A stretch of DNA of 64,000 nt from Pleodorina starrii (Eukaryota; Chlorophyta; Chlorophyceae; Chlamydomonadales; Volvocaceae). A program made the position numbers and the translations under genes. Location of the stretch: contig BRXU01000032.1 of the NCBI GenBank assembly GCA_030267565.1, positions 806,001 through 870,000 on the forward strand, given 5' to 3'. Shown here piece after piece: positions 45,336 through 56,676 of this stretch. Under the pieces are notes generated by a model that saw nothing but the letters and a program-made list of their open reading frames with translations, had not been told where the DNA came from and did no database searches. Position 1 is the first letter of the stretch. Each line of letters begins with the position of its first letter.

Positions 45336-47417
45336 ATGCTGCGGCATTGTTGTCGCCGTCTTCCTCAGAGGCCATGTCCGCGCCCATGCCGAACCACCGC
45401 AGAGGGGCAGCGCTGCCCTCCCCGGCGGCGACGAACACGCCCCTGTTCCCGATGAACGAGGCGCCGAGCAGCGGCAGATCGTCCTCCCCCTGCTCCTCCT
45501 TCTCGCATTCCTCATCACTATCGTACGAGCTGGCGGTGTCGGAGGCGGTGCGAGTGAAGGAGGAGGGAGGCGGAGGAGGAGGCGGTGCTGGCCGAGGGGG
45601 ACAAAGAGGTGGTGGTGGCGGTGGTGGCCTCGCGCTCAGATGCGGTGGTGAAGGTCGACACCGTGGAGCCGCAGGCGCTGGTCGTAGCGCTGGCGGCGGG
45701 GGTGGGGGGGGGGGCGGATATGGTTGCGAGGGTGATTGCTGCTGCCCCCACTACTACATACCACCACCACCATCGCCGCGGCCATCACCCTCGCCACCAT
45801 CCCCGCCCCCACCACCACCCCCGCCGCCACATACAAGCCCTCAGACCCCGTCGCCCTCAAGGCCGCCGAACCGCGCCGCGCCACCGCCCAGCTGTTGTCC
45901 GGCCTCACTCGTGCGTGGCAGCCCCACGCGAGGAGCTGCACCGCCCCTGCGAGTGCACAGCGGCATCCGCGGTACAGCGCCCTCGCTGCCTCAATCGCCG
46001 CCTCCATCGACATGACCGCTGCCGCCTCCGCCTCCGCCGCCGTTGCCACCGCCGCCATTCGCTCCACCGACGGCTCCACCGACGACTTGTCCGTCCCCAC
46101 CCCAGCGCAGCGGGCCAACACCCAGCTCCTCGCCAAGCTCGCCGCCTGTGCCGAAGCCTCCGCGGAAGGGAAGGTAAGGCGCGACACGGAGGCTTCGGCA
46201 CAGGCGGCGAGCTTGGCGAGGAGCTGGGTGTTGGCCCGCTGCGCTGGAGTGGGGGCGGCGGTGGAGCCGCCGTCGGTGGAGCGAATGGCGGCGGTGGCAA
46301 CGGCGGCGGCGGTGGCGGCGGCGGCAGCGGTCATGTCGATGGAGGCGGCGATTGAGGCAGCGAGGGCGCTGTACCGCTGCGGCTGTGCCAGCCGGGGCCG
46401 CGCGAGCCCGCCGGGTGAGACGCGGATGCCGCTGTGCACTCGCAGGGGCGGTGCAGCTCCTCGAGTGGGGCTGCCACGAGTGAGGCCGGACACCAGCTGG
46501 GCGGTGGCGCGGCGCGGTTCGGCGGCCTTGAGGGCGACGGGGTCAGAGGGCTTGTACGAGAGCTGCACGCGTGGATGGCAGGCGGGGAAGGTGGGGAGGA
46601 AAACGGTGGGTAAGCAGGAAGCGAGTGGGCAATCGTTGTGGGAGACAGCGAGGGTTCCTGGTTCGTGGTGCAAATGGATGGGGGTTTGTGAGAGGGGAGG
46701 GATGCCGCTGGGCGCCATGGCAGGTACGGTGGTAGACGCATGGATGGCAGCCAAGCCGGAACGTAGCTTCGCGCACCCACCGCACGGTGCAACATGTATG
46801 TCTCAAAGCTTCTCCCCGTCAGCCTAGCCGCCGGGATACCACAGTGAATGCCAAAGCGCGACGCATACCCAGCCCCATACCAAACAGCGGTCCACATCCC
46901 AATGCACATATGGGTACATCGTAATACAGCGGTTCCTTATGGATCCATGGTGCGGGCAGGCAGGGCGCACGCGGGCAAACCGACAGAGCAGGTGGCACCA
47001 GCAGCGGGCCGAACACCAAACACGTACGGACTTCGAACAAGGTTCTGCCGGAATTTCACACACCTGACACGCAGGCCTCGAAGGAAGATGTTGTGCTGCC
47101 AGCTTGCTCTGTGGCCTGTTGCTGCCAAGATCTTGAGCGGCCTGCAATGCGCACCCGAAGCAAGTCGCAACCTTGGGTTCAGTACCGAAAAGACCGCAGC
47201 TATTCTATAATGCGAAATACTGGATGCATCAAATCGAGCTTAAATTCTGCTCCATGGCCGAACACAAAAGGCGCTAGCTCACCATGTTGCCGCGCGGAGC
47301 AACCGCGGCCATTCTCGCGCCGGCAGAAGCACACCCCACAGCCTTCGAGACTGTGACTTTGCCAGCAGTTGCGCGGGCCTGCTGAGGCTTGCGGGTCAGG
47401 ACGTGACGCGAAGCCAT
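45336..47417 (-). pseudogene. Disrupted copy of the unknown duplicated gene
   Basis: First exon 47417-47283: MASRHVLTRKPQQARATAGK, ending in phase 0 at GTGAGC, 45 codons without acidic residues, transit-peptide-like. The body has the same YKPSDPVALKAAEPRRATAQ segment as the intact copy at 54,931. It then runs into an inverted duplication of itself (45834-46560), after which the frame no longer matches. The C-terminal acidic segment and stop (GDNNAAA, TGA) survive near 45336-45520 in another frame. I infer a pseudogene. Confidence 0.6.
45834..46560. repeat. Large imperfect palindrome in duplication copy I
   Basis: The arms 45834-46165 and about 46187-46560 are reverse complements with small gaps (TACAAGCCCTCAGACCC on the left, GGGTCAGAGGGCTTGTA on the right). 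The centre is about 46175 (GAAGCCTCCGCGGAAGG). Copy II has only one arm, next to unrelated sequence, so the second arm was added in copy I. Confidence 0.85.
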
Positions 47418-48126
47418 TTCCAATAATGTCTCACTGACCACGTAGACCTTGCTGGCCTTGGAGGGCAATTAATTGACTTTGAAGAGTAACAAATTTGTAT
47501 TTGAGTATGTCTGGGTGAATTGGAGAGAATTTTGTGCGTCCGAGGCGGCTTTTATAGGATTGATGAATAAGGCGCTTGCGGCCCTGGAACATGAGCAGAA
47601 CGGCTTACGCACATGGGGGGGGGCCGTGACGTTGTCCTTTCCTTTTTTCTAAAACCGTCACCATGTAAGGACTGCTGCATGCGGCATTTGGAAGCCAGGA
47701 AGGCAAAACGCGGCTGGCTGGGAGCGCGAGGTGTGACTGACCCGTTGGGTTCCGCGAAAAGGACTCGAACCACGTACTATTGTACGTTTGGAACTTGATG
47801 CAACATCCAACCCCAACTAATCCAAATTGCGAGTTTGCCGACCGACCCGCATGCAGTACGTAGGCCCCGCCTGCCCGGCGCGCAATGAGTGTGTGTTTTG
47901 TCGCGTGCACGGATGAGAAAAGGGACGGTGCTCGTGCTCGTGTTTTGGTGCCGCAAAGCTGCCGATGGCGGCAATAAGAAACGTCGCGCGCCTCGCGCGC
48001 CTTTACAGCTTACTACACGCCGACAGAGCGACTCCCCTGACTCCCCTTCCAACGGGGCCCCAACAAATCCAACCGGGCCCGGTGCACCACGACTGCAACG
48101 ACTGCGCCGGGTTGCCCCCCTCGCGA

Positions 48127-49380
48127 TCAACCGACGCACGCGCCCGACCCGACGCCGTCGCGCCTGCCAGAGGGCCCCCGGCTTTCCGCGGGGAACGTCT
48201 TAAAGCGCCTTCCCGCGGCCCTTCCGCCCCGAGGAGCGCGAGACACGGCACCCCCCAACCCAGTCCCCAGCTCTGTCGAAACCACGCACTGCATTGCCTC
48301 GACCACCCGGAAACGCGCCCTCACTGCGGACTGCAAGTAACTGTACACAGCACTGGACCGCCAGCGACCGTGCTGCTGGATACCCTCAACACTACCGGTA
48401 ACCCCTGCATTGGCGGCCGCCGTCGCGCCGCCTAGACTGTGTGACGAGAAGCTCTGGAGGTCAACCTCCAACCCCGGACCAGCCCCCTGCAGGTCCACCA
48501 GCCGCTGCCGCAGGCGCCGGGTGAAGTCCGCCTTGCCCAGGCCCCTCACCCACCTCGACGGGCCCTCCAGCCGTGCGAACAAGGGCGCCTCGGCTGTCGC
48601 TCCATGGTTGCGCGCCACCCCCAAGTGCCTGAGCACGACGCGGGCGACTGGCACTCCATTGCCCGAGAAGGGAGCCAGGAAGACGCGCGCGCCGCGTCCC
48701 TGCTGATCCGTTTTGCTGCGGGGCAGGAACAGCTCAATTCCCCCGCCCGGAACCTCCACCAGCCTCCACCACGTGTCCCACCCTCAAGCCCATCAGCTCG
48801 CTTCAACGCAGCATACCAAAGAAACCCACCACCAACCGGCAGGCATCCAGGGCACAGACGTCAGCCTCTGCCGGGAACGCGGCGGCCCGACCCGCGAGGA
48901 AACCGACCAGCGCGCGCAGCGCCGGGAGGGGAAGCGCCGCCTTGGCCGATGAACCGAGAGCCCGCGTGGGCTGCGACACCGGCCGCGCGCGTAGTGCCCC
49001 TGCCAAGGCCGCGCGGACTTCCGGATCTTGCCGGATCGAAGCCGACAATGGTACCCCGCGGGAGCGCTGCCAATTCACCAGCGCGCTTATCGTGCCCTCT
49101 ATCGTCGACCGGGCGCACCGGTACGCCGCGTACGCGAGGAACAAACACACCTGTTCTCTGTTCAAATCCGCGCCAGGTGCGGAGGGTACCGTAACACCAC
49201 CTCGGCGGGCACCCCCAAGATTTGGGTGTCAAAGTTGACGAAGCGCTGCCGGCCCGAGTCGTAAGTGCCCCCCGAGCCCGCTGACACCGCACTCGCCCGC
49301 ATGCTCACCAGGCGGGCGGCCAACGCCAGGGCAGTCGGAGCCGGCCCGTCTGGAAAAGAGCCAGCTCGAACGGAGGACAC
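48127..49380 (-). pseudogene. Tyrosine recombinase of the DIRS-like element, broken
   Basis: N-terminal part: GGTYDSGRQRFVNFDTQILG, then a frame change to VCLFLAYAAYRCARSTIEGT. The box I arginine is in VGFFGMLR, immediately followed by TGA (48805-48803) and then SELMGLRVGHV. A further frameshift leads to GIELFLPRSKTDQQGRGARV, and the C-terminal box is HSLGGATAAANAG with HGRWRSSAVYSYL. The usual H-x-x-R of the family is not visible: two residues appear to be missing after HSL. The final HGRW and Tyr (SSAVYSYL) are present. Enzymatically dead by several lesions. Confidence 0.85.
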
Positions 49381-49899
49381 AACGCTGACAGCGAAACAGA
49401 CCGCCAGGGTAGGCGCTCTGCCTCAGCCCCAAACAGCGGCGATGCGCGCGTCCGTCACACGCCACACAGCGCAAGTCGCCATGGCTGGCCCGCACGGCCC
49501 AGGCAGTTCACAAATCGTGGCGGGTCCATACCTGGGCGGCTCAGGGCAGGCGGAGCACAGGGAAGTCGTAAGGGGCGGGATCGGCCTCGGCGCCCCGGGG
49601 CCACAGACAGACGCGGCTGCCCCGCGGCAGCGTGCCCTCAACCCGGAAGAGGCGGCGACGGACAAACCAATCAAACCACGGCCTTCCCGGCCAGTGGGGC
49701 ACTACTACGGTGGCTCGCGTGCCCCGATCTAGGTCCCACGCCTTCCTTATCGTGCCCAGCACCTCTCCCACGAGCGCCCTCGGAAGAAAAGCCCACAGGG
49801 CGCGCCCCTCCAGGACACTCCTGACACACAACCGAATTTCCCGGACTGAAACATGTGCCGCAGCCTCCTTGGCGGTTGAACCCGGCGTTATCGCAGCAG

Positions 49900-50560
49900 C
49901 AACCAACAGACGGCTTGAACGGACCCGACCCACACAAACCCTCAAACACGCTGGGCTTCAATCGCAACTGCTGATCATCTGCTTCCGCCAGGCGTCGGCT
50001 GAGGCTGTCTGCGCGTACGTTGTCCGAACCGCTGATGTGCTCTGCCCGCAGCTCAAAGCCGTGCCGCACGGCGAGCTCCGCGACCTGCCTGCTGATCGTG
50101 CGGCTGTCAGGCAGGCGCGATGCGCCCCGGTTGATGGCTGCGACCGCCTGGGTGTTGTCGCAGCGCACCAGGACGCGCTTGCCCGCGAGCTGCGGGCCCC
50201 AGGACTGCATGCAGGGCCCGCAGCACCGCGGACAGCTCCAGCCAGGCGATATGCAGGCCGCGCTGCCCCTCCGACCACCAGCCCTGAACCTCCGCTGCCT
50301 CCCAAGCCGCCCCGAAGCCCCGACCACTGGCGTCTGTGAAGATAACTGCACCGTCGGTGCCGAGGAAATCCCCCCTCACCAAGTCGATGTTGCCCCTGGT
50401 GCAGCGGCGGACATCGTCCCAGACGGAGAAGTCGGCACGTAGGGTTAGCAGCCAGAAGGTGAGGTCCTCCCGGGCCGCGGCGGAAAGGTTGACGCGGGCG
50501 TTCGTTGTTGGCAGTGGCGTGAAGGCGGCATCATACAGGCTTTGAAGGAAAACGCGACCC
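49900..50560 (-). pseudogene. RNase H of the DIRS-like element, frameshifted
   Basis: FTDASGRGFGAAW and WLELSAVLRAL are in one frame (about 50350-50200). VRCDNTQAVAAINRG and ISGSDNVRADSLSRRL are in another (about 50190-49960). All four acidic positions of RNase H can be recognised, but no single frame carries them. Upstream LYDAAFTPLPTTNARVNLSA is the connection from the RT. Confidence 0.85.
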
Positions 50561-50689
50561 CACCGACATGACCGCCCGGGCGATGAAAGTGAGGCGGCCG
50601 ATGACGGACTGGAGCTCCCGCAGCGGCACATCGCTGGGGGCGGCGAGCAGCGACTGCACGGCCTCCGTGTAGCGCTGGCGCTTGGCGGG

Positions 50690-51560
50690 CTACATGCGCA
50701 TCTCCATGCGCACCGTGTCGAACAGCATGCCCAGGAAGTCGAGCTGCTGCAGCGACTGATCCCGACCCCGGTCTTTGCTGGCCTTCCACTCCAGCCCCAG
50801 CTCGGCACCCACCTCGTCCAGCACGTCAAAGGCCGCCCGCACGTCCTCGTGCCGCTCACCGAGCAACATCAAGTCGTCCACGTAAACGTAGATACGCACC
50901 CGGATGCCGGCAAGCGTCACAGACGCGCTGGAAGATTTCCGCCGCCGCGCCGGTGACCTCGATGAAGATGGGCGGGCTCTGGCTGGCGCCGAACGGCAAG
51001 GCGACCCACCGTTGGAGCTCCCCGGTGGTGGGGTGCCGGAAGCCCATGAAGCGCCGTGCCTCGGGACAGAGCTTTACGTGATGGAACCCGCTGGCGAGGT
51101 CCCGTTTGCCCAGGTAGCCGTTCGGTGTGAGGTCGTGGAGGATGGTGGAGAGGTCCGGCAAGGGGCAGGGCAGCGGGTCCATGCACGCGTTGACGCCCGA
51201 CGCCGAGGGGTCAATGACCGGCCGGATATCGCCGTCCGCTTTGGTGACGACGTGCAGCGGGCTCACGACGGCGGCGAAGGCGTCCCTGGAGCCATGGAGT
51301 TGTGGGTCGTAGCGCTCGGTGATGCCGGCTGCCAGCAGCAGCTGGTCGAAGTGCCGCCCCATGGCCCGACGGTGAGCCAGTGGCGGCGTGCAGTCTGGTC
51401 GCTGACAGGGCTGCGGCTGCGTGTGGAAGCTCCATGCCGCCTCATTGCGGAAGGTTGGCGAGTCGTACCCATAGCGCTGCCACGCGGCCATGTTGAGCTT
51501 TGCCCCATCCCGTCCGAACCAGGGGCCCGGCGCGGGCGCGGCTGGCGCGTGTTGGGCCTC
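50690..51560 (-). pseudogene. Reverse transcriptase of the DIRS-like element, frameshifted
   Basis: VSPLHVVTKADGDIRPVIDP, KRDLASGFHHVKLCPEARRF (motif A) and ALPFGASQSPPIFIEV (motif B) are in one frame down to about 50930. The catalytic YVDD (IYVYVDDLMLLGERHEDV, motif C) follows in a different frame. LDFLGMLFDTVRMEMRM runs into a stop at 50690. DIRS-type RT by motif style and by the linked tyrosine recombinase. Confidence 0.9.
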
Positions 51561-51649
51561 CATAAGAACTCCAAGCACCAAACGGTCGGGGCAGAACCGG
51601 CAGTAGGGTGGCGTCCTCAGCGCGTGGGCCAGCGCTTCCAGCGCGGGCA

Positions 51650-51845
51650 GGGGCAGCGCATTCCGCGGGGGGGGGGGGCAGCGCATTCCGCGCGGGGGGG
51701 GGGGCAGCGCATTCCGCGGGGGGGGGGGGGCAGCGCATTCCGCGGGGGGTGGGGTGGGGGCAGCGCATTCCGCGCGGGGGGGGGGGCAGCGCATTCCGCG
51801 CGGGGGGGGGGGTTGCAGCGCATTCCGCGCGGGGGGGGGGAGGGA
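51650..51845 (+). repeat. G-rich minisatellite between Gag and RT
   Basis: About seven or eight units of 25-29 nt sharing GCAGCGCATTCCGCG followed by a G run of variable length. On the element strand it gives Pro-rich PPPRGMRC or PPPRNAL runs in shifting frames, so it is not a constrained protein repeat. Confidence 0.9.
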
Positions 51846-52291
51846 GGGAAGGGGGAGGGCGGGCAGGGGAGGGGGGGGCCAGTGCAGCCCTACTGCACGA
51901 GGGGAAGGGGAGGCGGCGCCTTCCGTGCCCTTCCCGGGCAAGCCTGGAATACACAACGCGGCTAGTTAACGAGGCACTCGACCTTCGCTGCCCAAGGGGC
52001 TAGAGCACTGACCACCGGCCCGGAGGGGACTAGCAACAAGCTACACTCCCCCACCCAATGAACCCCACCTTCTGCCGCGGTATCGTCGAGCTCTTGGACT
52101 GCCGCCTTCTCGACTCCCGACCCCCCGGGCGGAGCGCCCGGTGGTGCGGCTGACGGAAACCGAGGCGATCCGGCGTCCTACTGGGGCGGCGCCGGCACCC
52201 TGCACGCCGCCGCCGCCGCCACCTGCTGCGCCGCCATGTGGCGGAAGGTGTGTTAGTCCGCGGTGCCCTCCGGGGTGCCCACCCTCGCCAG

Positions 52292-52669
52292 CTACCTGGG
52301 GCAGTGCTTCCACTCGTGCCCAAGCTGGTTGCACGAGAAGCAGGGCCGCATCTGACCGCGCGGCGGTGCCCCTGGGACGTTGGCTGGCGGCGGTGGTGGC
52401 GCGGCTGGTAGCCGGGGTTGTCCGTACCGGGGCGGCGCGTACACTGGCTGTGGGAGGGGAGGCGGCGCCGCCGGTGGCGCTGCCAAGGCTGGCTGCAAGG
52501 AGGCCGCCGCCGCGGCCCCCTGCGGGTAGGCTGCGGCCCTTCCCTGGGGAAGCAGTGCCAGCGCATACTGCCGCTGCGCCGGGGTGAAGTGCGCCAGGCC
52601 CACGAGTAGGGCCTGCGCGTGGGGGTTCCCCGAGGTGACGAGAGCTGCTGCCCGGGCTCCGGTCAACAA
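52292..52669 (-). CDS. Gag-like zinc-knuckle protein of the DIRS-like element, 5' incomplete
   Basis: A Pro/Ala-rich sequence ending in CFSCNQLGHEWKHC, a CCHC zinc knuckle (C-x2-C-x4-H-x4-C), then PR and a stop. No ATG is seen at the 5' end of the frame; the start is missing or upstream. The position, first on the minus strand before RT, is right for Gag. Confidence 0.75.
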   Translation of the reverse strand: MLTGARAAALVTSGNPHAQALLVGLAHFTPAQRQYALALLPQGRAAAYPQGAAAAASLQPALAAPPAAPPPLPQPVYAPPRYGQPRLPAAPPPPPANVPGAPPRGQMRPCFSCNQLGHEWKHCPR

Positions 52670-53533
52670 CGCGGGATGAGCGCAGGCGGGGAGGTGTAAA
52701 CGAACCGAGCTAGCAAAATTACGTACTCATACTACAAGCCAGGCGAGAGCAAGAAATCCGGGAGCAACCACCCGGCACCCCCCCCGTTGGCGGCGAATGG
52801 GCCATCGTACACGTAAGGCCCTTTGCCCTCCCACTTTCTGCGCCCCAATACTAATTGTGAGCCGTTGGAAGTCTCAATATTATGCGTTTTGTCGCGTGCA
52901 CGGCTAAGAAAAGGGACGGCACGCGCTCCCCTCCTTGCAACACGCCTGTACGTGTACGCGGTCGCGCGAGCGGCAGTCATCATGCGTGAAAACGAGCCAG
53001 CACCACCAGCGACGACCCCCAGTAGGTACCTCGCTACCAGGGCTGGGCGGAAACACGGCAGGCTGCAAAGCGAACCAGACGGGAGCCGCACCACCACGGG
53101 GCGAAAACGCACGAGGCATCTGCCGGATAACCGCGAGGAAGTCATTCGTTGGCCTAATAATGTATTCGTTACGAGTTTTGTTCCGCACCCGCGTTGATAG
53201 TCATTGCTGAATGAATGAGGAGATTAGATACGTAGGTGCGTGATGAGGGCGGGAGGCAGCTGCTGGAATCCGTACTTGGCGCCGCCGCCGTACGTATTTC
53301 ATAGAAGTCAGGCCCTGATAATAATCCGGAGCCGATTATTATTCTTATTAAATGACGCTTGCAAATCTGTCCGGGGCAACTCAGCAGGTAAACCGCCCAA
53401 GCAACAGAAACCCATGTTCCGGCCCGCCCCGACCACCGCTGCACAGGCCTGCCGTATCGCTCATATGCATGACATTGATGCTCTCACTCCGCCTTCTTGC
53501 AAACGCAAACTCGCCCTTTGCGTTCCGCTTTAG

Positions 53534-54199
53534 CTCATCAGCTCGTACGCCTACCTGGACCAGCAGACGACGGATGACGGGAGCCATCCATCGGGGGAAG
53601 GGGCGCGTGCGCTTTTACACGTACGGTATTCCCAACTGCGCAACCCAGCCTCGAAGTGTTCTACGTGTCCGTCGCGTGTGCCTCCCCTCTCTCCAGTCAG
53701 TGCGTGCGTTGTCGTCAGTGTCGTTTTTTTAATGGGATATTTGTTAGCCATTATTGGCCCTCCGGCTCGTATGGCCAACACTTGTTCCGGTACGTACGGC
53801 AAGATACGACACATGGGACAGACTACGAGTAGGATGGCCCCGCCCCCTGCTCTATTTGCAACCCATCCATGCCCGCTTAGCTCGCTGGTCATCAAGCAGT
53901 GCACGCGCGTGGCCGTTTGCCTTTCATTTGTGTCGTGGTCACAAAGGGCTCCATCCAGACCCTCGAACGGATATGTAGAGCCTTTCCTGTTTGCCTACCT
54001 TGCTTTTACAGTCAATCTACCGACATACACACATGGATATGAACGAAGCCGCGCGCATATCCGAACTGTTGTGTGGCGGATTGATGGGGGGGCGGAGGTA
54101 GGTTGGGTTTGAGAGCGCAGGCAACTATCTAATAAGCGGCTTGTGCGCGCCGGTTATTAGCAGCCCTTCGATCGGCCGCTGCGCACATACCCTTACGTC
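53534..54199. other. Spacer between the duplication copies; no gene recognised
   Basis: Short frames without domain or splice support. It separates copy I from copy II. Confidence 0.5.
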
Positions 54200-54930
54200 A
54201 GATATATTACATGCTTAAACCACTCTCTGCCAGTCACATCAGCGGCGAGCGAGTCTGCTCACATTCACATACACATACACACACATACAAGTACACGTCT
54301 CGCCATTACTCCTGGATTCCGATATCCATCGCCAAACCCGGGGCGCGCTTCACCCGCCGACGCTCGACTATCTAAAGGCGCCGACCCGCGCGCCATTACT
54401 GCTGCTCATGGCCAACCTTAACTGCCGGCCTGCTGTAAAGCGCGCACAAAGGTCCCTACATACCTTGCCAGGCACTACTGCCGCCTCACGCATTCGCACA
54501 AACCGCGCCGTATTGGTGCTATGCTGGGATCGTCGCCGCAAAATACACGCAGTAACAGGTGGTAGGGCATGCGGCTTCTACTATCAGTCCTTCGGCCGCT
54601 GTGTTTCATGTCGCGTCTCCAACAAAGACCTGATTATCATACCAGGTGGATTAGATCGACAGCAGCCCTGCGGACCAAGCATTCGCCACCTATGCATGCC
54701 AAACGTAAAGGGAGCGTACTTCGAAGCAAGTGACACCTTGAATGCTAGCTCCATACGCAAGAACGCGCCCCATCACTCCCTCCCTCCCTCCCCTTCCCCT
54801 GCTGCCTGTCCAGTCGGGCAAGAGTTCATCATTCCACTTACATACGCTGCTGACTGCCGCCACGCACGAAGGGACGCAACCGGGTCGGATGAGCTGTCGC
54901 AAAACGCACGCAGCCCATCTCCGCAGCCCA

Positions 54931-56676
54931 TCATGCTGCGGCATTGTTGTCGCCGTCTTCCTCAGCGGCCCTGTCCGCGCCCATGCCGGACCACCGCAGA
55001 GGGGCAGCGCTGCCCTCCCCGGCGGCGACGAACACGCCCCTGTTCCCGATGAACGAGGCGCCGAGCAGCGGCAGGTCGTCCTCCCCCTGCTCCTCCTTCT
55101 CACAGTCCTCATCACTGTCGTACGAGCTGGCGGTGTCGGAGGCGGTGCGAGTGAAGGACGAGGCGGAGGAGGAGGCGGTGCTGGCCGAGGGGGACAAAGA
55201 GGTGGTGGTGGTGGTGGCGGTGGCGGCCTCGCGCTCAGATGCGGTGGTGAAGGTCGATACCGTGGAGCCGCGGGCGCTGGTCGTAGCGCTGGCGGCGGGG
55301 GTGGTGGCGGGGGCGGGGATGGTGGCGAGGGTGATGGCGGCGGCGATGTTGGTGGTGGTAGTCGTGGGGGCCGCAAAGCGTGACGGCGGCGGTGAGGCCG
55401 GGCGCGAGGGCGTGACCACGCGGCGGGATGATACCGACGAGCCGGCGGAAGGGAAGGTAAGGCGCGACACGGAGGCTTCGGCACAGGCGGCGATCTTCGC
55501 GAGAAGCTGGGTGTTGGCCCGCTGCGCTGGGGTGGGGACGGCGGAGAAGTCGTCAGTGGAGCCGTCGGCGGATCGAATGGCGGCGGTGGCAACGGCGGTG
55601 GCGGCGGCGGCAGCGGTCATGTCGATCGAGGCGGCGATGGAGGCAGCGAGGGCGCTGTACCGCTGCGGCTGTGCCAGCCGGGGCCGCGCGAGCCCACCGG
55701 GTGAGACGCGGATGCCGCTGTGCACACGCAGGGGCGGTGCAGCTCCTCGCGTGGGGCTGCCACGAGTGAGGCCGGACACCAGCTGGGCGGTGGCGCGGCG
55801 CGGTTCGGCGGCCTTGAGGGCGACGGGGTCTGACGGCTTGTACGACAGCTGCGCGCACGGATGGCAGGCGGGGAAGACGGAGAGGAAAACGGTGGGTAAG
55901 CAGGAAGCGAGTGGGCAATCGTTGTGGGAGACAGCGAGGGTTCCTGGTTCGAGGTGCAAATGGATGGGGTTTGTGAGAGGGGAGGTACCCTATGCTGCTG
56001 CTTATCGGTTCCCCCTGGGCGCACTGGCAGGTACGATGGCAGACGCGTGGATGGCAGCCAAGCCAGTACGTAGGTACGCGCACCCACCGGCCACCGCACG
56101 ATGCAACATGTAACAAAGCAAGCTTCTCCCCGTCAGCCTAGCCCCATACCAAACAGCGGTCCACATCCCAATGCAAATATGGGTATATCGTAATACATCG
56201 GTTCCTTATGGATTGTGCGGGCAGCAGGCAGGGCGCACGCGGGCACACAGAGCAGGTGGCACCAGCGGGCCGAACACCAAACACGTACGGACTTCGAACA
56301 AGGGTCTGCCGGAATTTCACACACCTGCCACGCAGGCCTCGAAGGAAGGTGTTGTGCTGCCAGCTTGCTCTGTGGCCTGTTGCTGCCAAGATCTTGAGCG
56401 GCCTGCAATGCGCACCCGAAGTCGCAACCTTGGGTTCAGTACCCAAAAATCGCAGCTATTCTATAATCTGAAATACTGGATGCATCAAATCGAGCTTAAT
56501 TTCTGCTCCCTGGCCGAACGCAAAAGGCGCTAGCTCACCATGATGCAGCGCGGCGGAGCAACAGCGGCCATTCTCGCGCCGGCAGAAGCACACCCCACAG
56601 CCTTCGAGACTGTGACTTTTCCAGCAGTTATGCGGGCCTGCTGAGGCTTGCGGGTCAGGACCTGACGCGAAGCCAT
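54931..56676 (-). CDS. Unknown protein with transit-peptide-like first exon, intact copy
   Basis: First exon 56676-56539: MASRQVLTRKPQQARITAGK, 46 codons, Arg/Lys/Ala/Ser-rich with no acidic residue, donor GTGAGC. This suggests chloroplast or mitochondrial targeting. Last exon, about 55848-54931 (acceptor GCGCGCAG): LSYKPSDPVALKAAEPRRAT, Ala/Ser/Thr-rich sequence, then SYDSDEDCEKEEQGEDD and LPLLGASFIGNRGVFVAAGE, ending GDNNAAA and TGA. The first-exon frame is conserved between copies even though they differ by a 3-nt indel just upstream of the ATG. Exons between 56538 and 55849 are unresolved. I do not recognise the family. Confidence 0.5.

Larger units (their letters stand above)
47936..52880 (-). 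mobile_element. Decayed DIRS-like (tyrosine recombinase) retrotransposon
   Basis: Order on the minus strand: Gag-like zinc knuckle (52.6-52.3 kb), RT (51.6-50.7), RNase H (50.56-49.9), tyrosine recombinase (49.4-48.1). This is the DIRS/PAT/Ngaro domain order without an integrase. The element's ends resemble each other in inverse orientation (left GTTTTGGTGCCGCAAAG; right, reverse complement, GTATTGGGGCGCAGAAAG). Copy II of the duplication lacks the element. Multiple frameshifts and a nonsense codon show it is dead. A direct repeat containing TTTTGTCGCGTGCACGG flanks it. Confidence 0.85.
44610..53533. repeat. Segmental duplication copy I, interrupted by a retroelement
   Basis: 44610-47934 and 52881-53533 are collinear and highly similar to 54200-57770 plus 59650-59719. 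Between the two parts lies the DIRS-like element. Copy I also carries an internal palindrome (45834-46560) missing from copy II. Small indels and substitutions are scattered throughout. Confidence 0.85.

Noticed and set aside
51650..51845. Possible CRISPR-like array
   Set aside because: The units are directly tandem with only G-run length variation and no unique spacers, in a eukaryotic genome.
51617..51956. Pro-rich PPPPRGMRC protein
   Set aside because: Arises from the G-run minisatellite with non-triplet units, so the frame is not maintained.
47936..52880. Assignment to the Kangaroo/PAT type with inverted recombinase
   Set aside because: Here the tyrosine recombinase is on the same strand as RT, and the ends look inverted rather than split-direct, so I left the subgroup as DIRS-like.
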